In this document: positions 7,171 to 10,818 of the stretch, in pieces
Position numbering within the stretch: the first letter of the stretch is position 1
Layout: each line of letters begins with the position of its first letter
Source: Kiloniellales bacterium
GTDB lineage: Bacteria > Pseudomonadota > Alphaproteobacteria > Kiloniellales > JAKSBE01
Assembly (NCBI GenBank): GCA_030067055.1
Contig: JASJAL010000199.1
Span: 1 to 10,818, forward strand
Reading direction: 5' to 3'
Length of the DNA: 10,818 bases
Notes under the pieces: generated by a model
Database searches by the model: none
Told to the model about the DNA's origin: nothing
Seen by the model: the letters and a program-made list of their open reading frames with translations, nothing else
Made by a program: the position numbers and the translations under genes

Positions 7171-7187
7171 GCCGTTTTTGTCACGGC
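7171..7187 (-). terminator. Small hairpin downstream of the AbrB-family gene
   Basis: GCCGT (7171-7175) and ACGGC (7183-7187) form a 5-bp stem with a 7-nt loop, starting 2 nt after the TAA stop. Read on the minus strand, a CCCTTTTTTG tract follows about 20 nt further on (7150-7142). Stem and T tract are not adjacent, so it is not a classical intrinsic terminator, but it is the only candidate for this operon end. Confidence 0.25.
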
Positions 7188-7188
7188 C

Positions 7189-8271
7189 TTACCCGGCATG
7201 GTTGCGCCTGCGCAGCACTCGGAAGGCCGCCGGCGCCAGGACCACGATGGTAAAGATCCGGAAGATATGGTGCGTCGCGACGAAGGCGGCGTCGGACCCC
7301 AGGGCCAGGGCGATCAGGCTCATCTCGGCCAGGCCGCCGGGCGAATAGGCCAGGACCAGGGCCTCGAAATCGAGGCCGGTGATCGCCGCCAGGCCCCCTG
7401 CGAAGGCCAGGGTGGTGGCCAGGTGGATCGCCGTGCCGCCCAGCGCGGCGGCGACCGCGCGCTGGACGAAGGCGCGGCTGACCCCGGCGAAGCGGCATCC
7501 GATCGCGCTGCCGACGATGACCTGGGCGGCGGCGATCAGCTCGGCCGGCGGCTGGGCCGCGGTCAAGCCGGCGAGGTGGACGATGGCCGAGAGAACCATC
7601 GGGCCGACCACCGGCGCGGCCGGGATCCCGAGCGCGCGGGCGCCGAAGTAGCCGAGCGCACCGCAGGCGGCCAGGATCGCCAGATCGGTTCTTCCGATCG
7701 CCATAAGCGAATCGCCGGCCGACGGCTTCAGCGCTGGGTCGTAGCCGGCCAGCAGCTGGAAGGCGAAAGGCAGGCAGAGGATCACGATTAGCAGGCGCGA
7801 GGCGTGGATCAGCGAGATCACTCGCTCGTCCCCGCCCATCGCCCCGCCGACCAGGGTCATCTCGGCCAGGCCGCCCGGCATGGCGGCGAAGTAGGCGGTG
7901 ACCGAATCGAAGCGGGCCAGGCGGGCGAAGGCCTGCAGGCAGAGCGCGCCCGACACCCCGGCATAGACCACGAGACAGGCCAGCGAGAGCGCCCATTCCA
8001 GCAGCCGGTCCAGGATCTCCGGCGAGAAGGCGCTGCCGAGCATGACGCCGAGGACCGCCACCATGATCGCGCGCAGGCCCAGCCACATGGCGACCGGCAA
8101 GCCGAGGGCGGCGGCGAGGGTGGTTGCCAGCATGGCGCCGATCATCCACGCCAGAGGCAGGTCGGCGGCCTGGGCCGCCGCGCCACCGAGACTGCCGATC
8201 AGCAGGGCGAGGGCGACCCGCCAGGGTGTCGCGCCGACCTTGCCCGGCGTCGGCGCGGCGCCGGCGGTCAT
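7189..8271 (-). CDS. AbrB-family (PF05145) polytopic membrane protein
   Basis: Inner-membrane protein of 360 residues with about ten hydrophobic segments. It belongs to the Gram-negative AbrB-duplication family, often labelled ammonia monooxygenase or AbrB regulator although neither function is supported for the family. It has two copies of one unit. PLAWMIGAMLATT (39-51) corresponds to AAPVVGPMVLSA in the second half. MPGGLAEMTLV (from 131) corresponds to SPGGLAEMSLI (310-320). The N-terminus has a short cytoplasmic lead and the C-terminus ends in RRRNHAG. The ATG at 8271 overlaps the upstream stop as ATGA, so translation is probably coupled to the M14 gene. The frame runs open further upstream, but only as an antisense-type shadow of that gene. 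Its place in a hydrolase operon suggests a transporter or membrane partner for the same substrate. That role is inference. Confidence 0.88.
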   Translation of the reverse strand: MTAGAAPTPGKVGATPWRVALALLIGSLGGAAAQAADLPLAWMIGAMLATTLAAALGLPVAMWLGLRAIMVAVLGVMLGSAFSPEILDRLLEWALSLACLVVYAGVSGALCLQAFARLARFDSVTAYFAAMPGGLAEMTLVGGAMGGDERVISLIHASRLLIVILCLPFAFQLLAGYDPALKPSAGDSLMAIGRTDLAILAACGALGYFGARALGIPAAPVVGPMVLSAIVHLAGLTAAQPPAELIAAAQVIVGSAIGCRFAGVSRAFVQRAVAAALGGTAIHLATTLAFAGGLAAITGLDFEALVLAYSPGGLAEMSLIALALGSDAAFVATHHIFRIFTIVVLAPAAFRVLRRRNHAG

Positions 8272-9245
8272 GCCAGGAAGCGACCGAGCCTGACCGCGGT
8301 GTTGCCTGGCCGAACGCGCCGCGTCGGCATGATCAGCACGCAGTTGTCGTAGGGCGTGCGGACCGGCCGGCCGCCGTCCTCGGCGATCACCGTGCCGGCC
8401 TTGGGGATCACCTCGAGGCCCTTGTAGGCCTCGGCGAAGCGGAAGTCCTCGCTGTCGATGGTCACCGCCTCGGTGACCCGGATCACCTTCTGCGGCGCCG
8501 GTTGCTGGCGATAGCCGTAGTCGGCCAGCAGGCTGGAATCGATGGTCCCGGCGACGGCGAGGAAGCGCAGGGTGGTCTCCATGGCGACCTCGGCGGCCGC
8601 CGCCTCGTAGTGCTGTCCGCACTCGACCAGGAGGGCGTTCTTGCGGCTCTGGGGATCGCTGAAGCGGGCGTAGTCGCGCAGGCGCCGGCCGGCCTTGTGC
8701 CCGGCGTCGCAGACGACGGTCGCCGGATAGCCGACCTGCTGGGCCAGGCTCAGGCCCTTGTCGGTCGGGCCGGCCAGCATCAGCGGCACGCAGGGATGCT
8801 GCATCGAGTGCAGGTCGAGCAGCAGGTCGACCGAATCCATCAGCGGGCGCAGCCGACGCGCCCGGCGCAGCTCGACGCTGTCGCGGTCGGAGTCCAGCGC
8901 CTCTTCCGACCAGACCCGGTTGAAGTCCTCGTCGACGAAGCGGAAGGCGTCGGGCCGTTCGAGGTCGAGCCTCTGGTAGGCCTCGACGTTGGCGAAGCCG
9001 AGGGTCAGCCAGCCGGCCTTGGGCCTGAGTCCGTCGCGCAGCAGGCGGTCGACCGCGATCGCGCCGCAGATCTCGTTGCCGTGCACGACCGAAGAGACCA
9101 TGACGTGCGGGCCGGGCTGTCCCGAATCGAAGCTTTGGAAGTACTCGAAGCCGGTCTCGCTCTGGCACCAGTCGGCGATGTCCGGTGGGCGCAGCTGGAC
9201 CGCGTAGGGGGTGCGCCCGGCGCCGGGATCGTCCTTGACCGTCAT
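8268..9245 (-). CDS. M14-type metallo-hydrolase, aspartoacylase / succinylglutamate desuccinylase family
   Basis: Predicted cytoplasmic zinc amidohydrolase of 325 residues (PF04952-like) that would remove an acyl group from an N-acyl amino acid or similar compound. Zinc ligands are H55 and E58 in VVHGNE and H146 in LLDLHSMQHP. E208 in LLVECGQHYE fits the catalytic glutamate. DFNRVW (107-112) matches the family's substrate-binding Asn-Arg motif. The ATG at 9245 overlaps the stop of the M20 gene as ATGA, and its own stop overlaps the AbrB-family start the same way. The frame extends upstream to 9515, but that part is low-complexity Arg/Gly read-through of the M20 gene and I reject it. AstE, aspartoacylase and DoeB are relatives; the HGNE (not NHGDE) motif and absence of ectoine genes argue against DoeB. 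Exact substrate unknown. Confidence 0.85.
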   Translation of the reverse strand: MTVKDDPGAGRTPYAVQLRPPDIADWCQSETGFEYFQSFDSGQPGPHVMVSSVVHGNEICGAIAVDRLLRDGLRPKAGWLTLGFANVEAYQRLDLERPDAFRFVDEDFNRVWSEEALDSDRDSVELRRARRLRPLMDSVDLLLDLHSMQHPCVPLMLAGPTDKGLSLAQQVGYPATVVCDAGHKAGRRLRDYARFSDPQSRKNALLVECGQHYEAAAAEVAMETTLRFLAVAGTIDSSLLADYGYRQQPAPQKVIRVTEAVTIDSEDFRFAEAYKGLEVIPKAGTVIAEDGGRPVRTPYDNCVLIMPTRRVRPGNTAVRLGRFLA

Positions 9246-10444
9246 GCCTGCGTCGCCCTTTCGATCAGCCGATCCATGAAGCGCTCGCAGAGGGCCACCT
9301 GCGCCAGGTCGATGAACTCGTCCGGCTTGTGGGCCTGGGCGATGTTGCCCGGGCCGCAGACCACGACCGGAATACCGCTCTCCTGGAACAGCCCGGCCTC
9401 GGTCCCGTAGGGCACCTTGCCTGTGGTGTTGGCGCCGGTCAGCGCCTTGGCCAAAGCCACGACCTCGGCGTCGTCCGGCGTTTGCAGCCCGGGGAAGCTG
9501 GAGCGCGGCTCCCACTCGAAGCCGGTCTCCGGCGCGATGGCCTTCATCGCCGGCTCGATCTCCTCATGGGCGTAGCGCTTGACCTCGGCCAGCAGCGCCT
9601 CGCCGTCGTCCTCCGGCAGGCTGCGGAACTCGAAGACGAAGGAGCAATCCTTGGGCACGATGTTGAGCGCCGTGCCGCCCCGGACCACGCCGGTGTGGAT
9701 CGTCGTATAGGGCACCGAGTAGCCGGGATCGAAGGGGCCCTCGGCCGCCTTGGCGCGCGCCATGTCCTCGAGTTTGGTGATCACCCGGGCCGCGGCCTGG
9801 ACCGCGTTGACCCCCTGCGGCGCCAGGGAGGAATGGCATTCCAGGCCGCGCACGTGGCAGACCAGGGACAGCATGCCCTTGTGCGCGGTCACGACCTTCA
9901 TGTCGGTCGGCTCGCCGACGATGCAGGCCCGCGGCCGCACCGGCTTCTGCGCCAGGGCCTTCAGCAGCCGCGGCACGCCGATGCAGCCGACCTCCTCGTC
10001 GAAGGAGAAACAGTAGTGGATCGGGGTCGTGAGCCCGGCCGCGAGGAAATGCGGTGCGTAGGACAGGGCGACGGCGATAAAGGACTTCATGTCCGAGGTG
10101 CCGCGGCCGTAGAGCCGACCGTCTTTCTCGAGCACCGAGAAGGGATCGCTCGACCATTCCTGGCCCTCGACCGGGACCACGTCGGTATGTCCGGAGAGCG
10201 CGATCCCGCCTTTGTCGCTCGGCCCCAGGGTGGCGTAGAGGTTGGCCTTGCGCTCGTCGTCGTCGTAGGTCAGCTCGCAGTCCACGCCCAGGTCGCCCAG
10301 GTAGTCCTGCACGAAGCCGATCAGCTCGAGATTGGACTTGTGGCTGGTCGTGTCGAAGGCGATGAGCTTCTCGATCATCGCCCGGCTTTCCGGCCGCACT
10401 GCGGCCGTGGCCGCGGATTCGTCAGCGGTTTCCGCGCTGGACAC
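9242..10444 (-). CDS. argE: ArgE-like M20 deacetylase (acetylornithine deacetylase family)
   Basis: Cytoplasmic di-zinc amidohydrolase of the ArgE/DapE branch of family M20; ArgE converts N-acetylornithine to ornithine and acetate (EC 3.5.1.16). Motifs in order are SGHTDVVPVEGQEW (first zinc His and Asp), YGRGTSDMKSF (bridging Asp), DEEVG (catalytic Glu pair), GEPTDM, a dimerisation or lid region near GLECHSSLAPQGVNA, and GPGNIAQAHKPDEF (last zinc His). I chose the GTG at 10444 (400 residues) because GGGGAG (10453-10458) lies 8 nt upstream. A TTG at 10483 would add 13 residues with a poorer ribosome site. It is the first structural gene after the LysR fragment and is coupled to the M14 gene by ATGA. 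Most alphaproteobacteria deacetylate N-acetylornithine with ArgJ, and the operon looks catabolic, so the true substrate may be another N-acyl amino acid. Confidence 0.88.
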   Translation of the reverse strand: MSSAETADESAATAAVRPESRAMIEKLIAFDTTSHKSNLELIGFVQDYLGDLGVDCELTYDDDERKANLYATLGPSDKGGIALSGHTDVVPVEGQEWSSDPFSVLEKDGRLYGRGTSDMKSFIAVALSYAPHFLAAGLTTPIHYCFSFDEEVGCIGVPRLLKALAQKPVRPRACIVGEPTDMKVVTAHKGMLSLVCHVRGLECHSSLAPQGVNAVQAAARVITKLEDMARAKAAEGPFDPGYSVPYTTIHTGVVRGGTALNIVPKDCSFVFEFRSLPEDDGEALLAEVKRYAHEEIEPAMKAIAPETGFEWEPRSSFPGLQTPDDAEVVALAKALTGANTTGKVPYGTEAGLFQESGIPVVVCGPGNIAQAHKPDEFIDLAQVALCERFMDRLIERATQA

Positions 10445-10533
10445 TGTCTCGTCTCCCCAGGGGTGCTCCTCGCAAGCCGGCAAGGATGGCAGAGCTTCCG
10501 GGAGAAGACCAGACCCGCGCCGCCCCCGTCAGG

Positions 10534-10818
10534 TCATGACGGCTCTGCGGTTTTGGAAGGGCTGCCGCCGATCTGTGGCGCGGATTCTAGGAAGGCGCCG
10601 ACCTCCGCCGAGATCCAGTCGCGGAAGGCGACGACCTTCGGAATCTCGGCCTTGTGGGGCGGCGCGACCAGGGAATAGACGAAGCGGGTCGGGAAGATCG
10701 GTCCAAAGGGGCAGACCAGGCGTCGGGCCTTGATGTCGTCGGCGACCAGGGAGCGGCGCAGCAGGGCCACGCCCTCGCCGGCGACCGCCGCGCTCAGCAG
10801 GAAGTTGCCGTGGCTGAA
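10534..10818 (-). CDS. LysR-type transcriptional regulator, C-terminal part (5' end off the window)
   Basis: The frame is open from the right edge to a TGA at 10534-10536, giving 94 residues. FSHGNFLLSAAVAGEGVALL followed by RRSLVADDIKARRLVCPF is the end of the substrate-binding domain of GcvA-like LysR regulators, and KVVAFRDWISAE is the usual last helix. The DNA-binding domain would lie beyond the window. About 90 nt separate it from the M20 gene on the same strand, an arrangement in which the regulator and the hydrolase operon may be cotranscribed or in which it controls a promoter in that gap. Most LysR regulators are divergent from their targets, so the target is uncertain. The family call is firm; the effector is unknown. 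Confidence 0.85.
   Translation of the reverse strand, partial: FSHGNFLLSAAVAGEGVALLRRSLVADDIKARRLVCPFGPIFPTRFVYSLVAPPHKAEIPKVVAFRDWISAEVGAFLESAPQIGGSPSKTAEPS

Larger units (their letters stand above)
6756..7188. other. 433-nt gene-free gap between convergent genes
   Basis: This gap separates the SDR gene from the AbrB-family gene, which point at each other. Open frames cross it on both strands, but each runs deep into a flanking gene and none shows a recognisable motif or ribosome site. I see no tRNA or rRNA pattern. Apart from the hairpin at 6790-6813 it holds GCCGT-N7-ACGGC (7171-7187), just after the AbrB-family stop, and a run CAAAAAAGGG (7141-7150), which reads as a T tract on the minus strand. 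The rest may be decayed sequence. Confidence 0.5.

Noticed and set aside
6783..7253. Open frames across the 6756-7188 gap (156 codons on each strand)
   Set aside because: Both run antisense into a flanking gene, lack recognisable motifs and ribosome sites, and have shadow-like composition.
8272..9168. N-terminal extension of the AbrB-family frame to 9168 (659 codons in all), looking like a fusion protein
   Set aside because: The added part is Arg/Pro-rich nonsense overlapping the M14 gene. The ATG at 8271 with ATGA overlap gives a normal family length.
3684..9245. Ectoine degradation set: M24 protein as DoeA/EutD and M14 protein as DoeB/EutE
   Set aside because: The M24 protein matches creatinase almost motif for motif, the M14 protein has HGNE rather than the NHGDE I associate with DoeB, the two genes are over 3 kb apart, and no other ectoine genes are present.
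9246..9515. Upstream extension of the M14 hydrolase to 9515
   Set aside because: It is low-complexity read-through of the M20 gene. The ATG at 9245 overlapping the M20 stop gives a compact family-length protein.
1..10818. CRISPR arrays, IS elements, tRNA or rRNA genes, phage genes
   Set aside because: I read for regularly spaced repeats, transposase motifs, terminal inverted repeats and cloverleaf patterns and found none.

Overview
The window looks like chromosomal DNA of a GC-rich alphaproteobacterium. The evidence is strong GC bias at third codon positions, an FtsZ of alphaproteobacterial type, and a promoter region with CtrA-type boxes (TTAA-N7-TTAA and TTAACCAT) and a GANTC (CcrM) site. 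A Rhodospirillales-like lineage is my guess only; no marker here fixes the genus.

Layout, left to right. (1) Positions 1-2525, minus strand: ftsZ, complete except for the last few codons. It has a 43-residue N-terminal extension, a canonical GTPase core (about residues 44-350), a Pro/Ala/Glu/Lys-rich linker of about 480 residues, and the conserved FtsZ tail peptide (NIPSFLR) exactly at the left edge. (2) Positions 2526-2764: AT-richer divergent regulatory region with a sigma70-like promoter facing ftsZ whose spacer carries a full CtrA box. (3) Positions 2765-3673, plus: membrane-anchored SPOR-domain protein, divergent from ftsZ and probably also a division or envelope protein. (4) Positions 3684-4892, minus: creatinase, convergent with the SPOR gene. 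(5) Positions 5076-5876, plus: bacterial alkaline-ceramidase-like membrane hydrolase. (6) Positions 5955-6755, plus: SDR oxidoreductase. (7) Positions 6756-7188: gene-free gap between convergent genes. (8) Positions 7189-10818, minus: a run transcribed right to left, made of the C-terminal end of a LysR-type regulator, an ArgE-like M20 deacetylase, an M14 aspartoacylase/succinylglutamate desuccinylase-like hydrolase and an AbrB-family membrane protein. The last three are joined by ATGA start/stop overlaps.

Functional reading. The left third is a cell-division locus: FtsZ and a septal-type SPOR protein share one intergenic region carrying cell-cycle regulator sites. The middle holds two unrelated metabolic themes, creatine hydrolysis and possible sphingolipid or ceramide turnover. 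The right third looks like a regulated catabolic operon with two successive metal-dependent amide hydrolases and a membrane protein, probably acting on an N-acylated amino acid or related compound; the substrate cannot be read from the sequence. The most unusual items are the size and internal structure of the FtsZ linker and the CtrA-embedded ftsZ promoter. No RNA gene, IS element, CRISPR array or phage feature was found.
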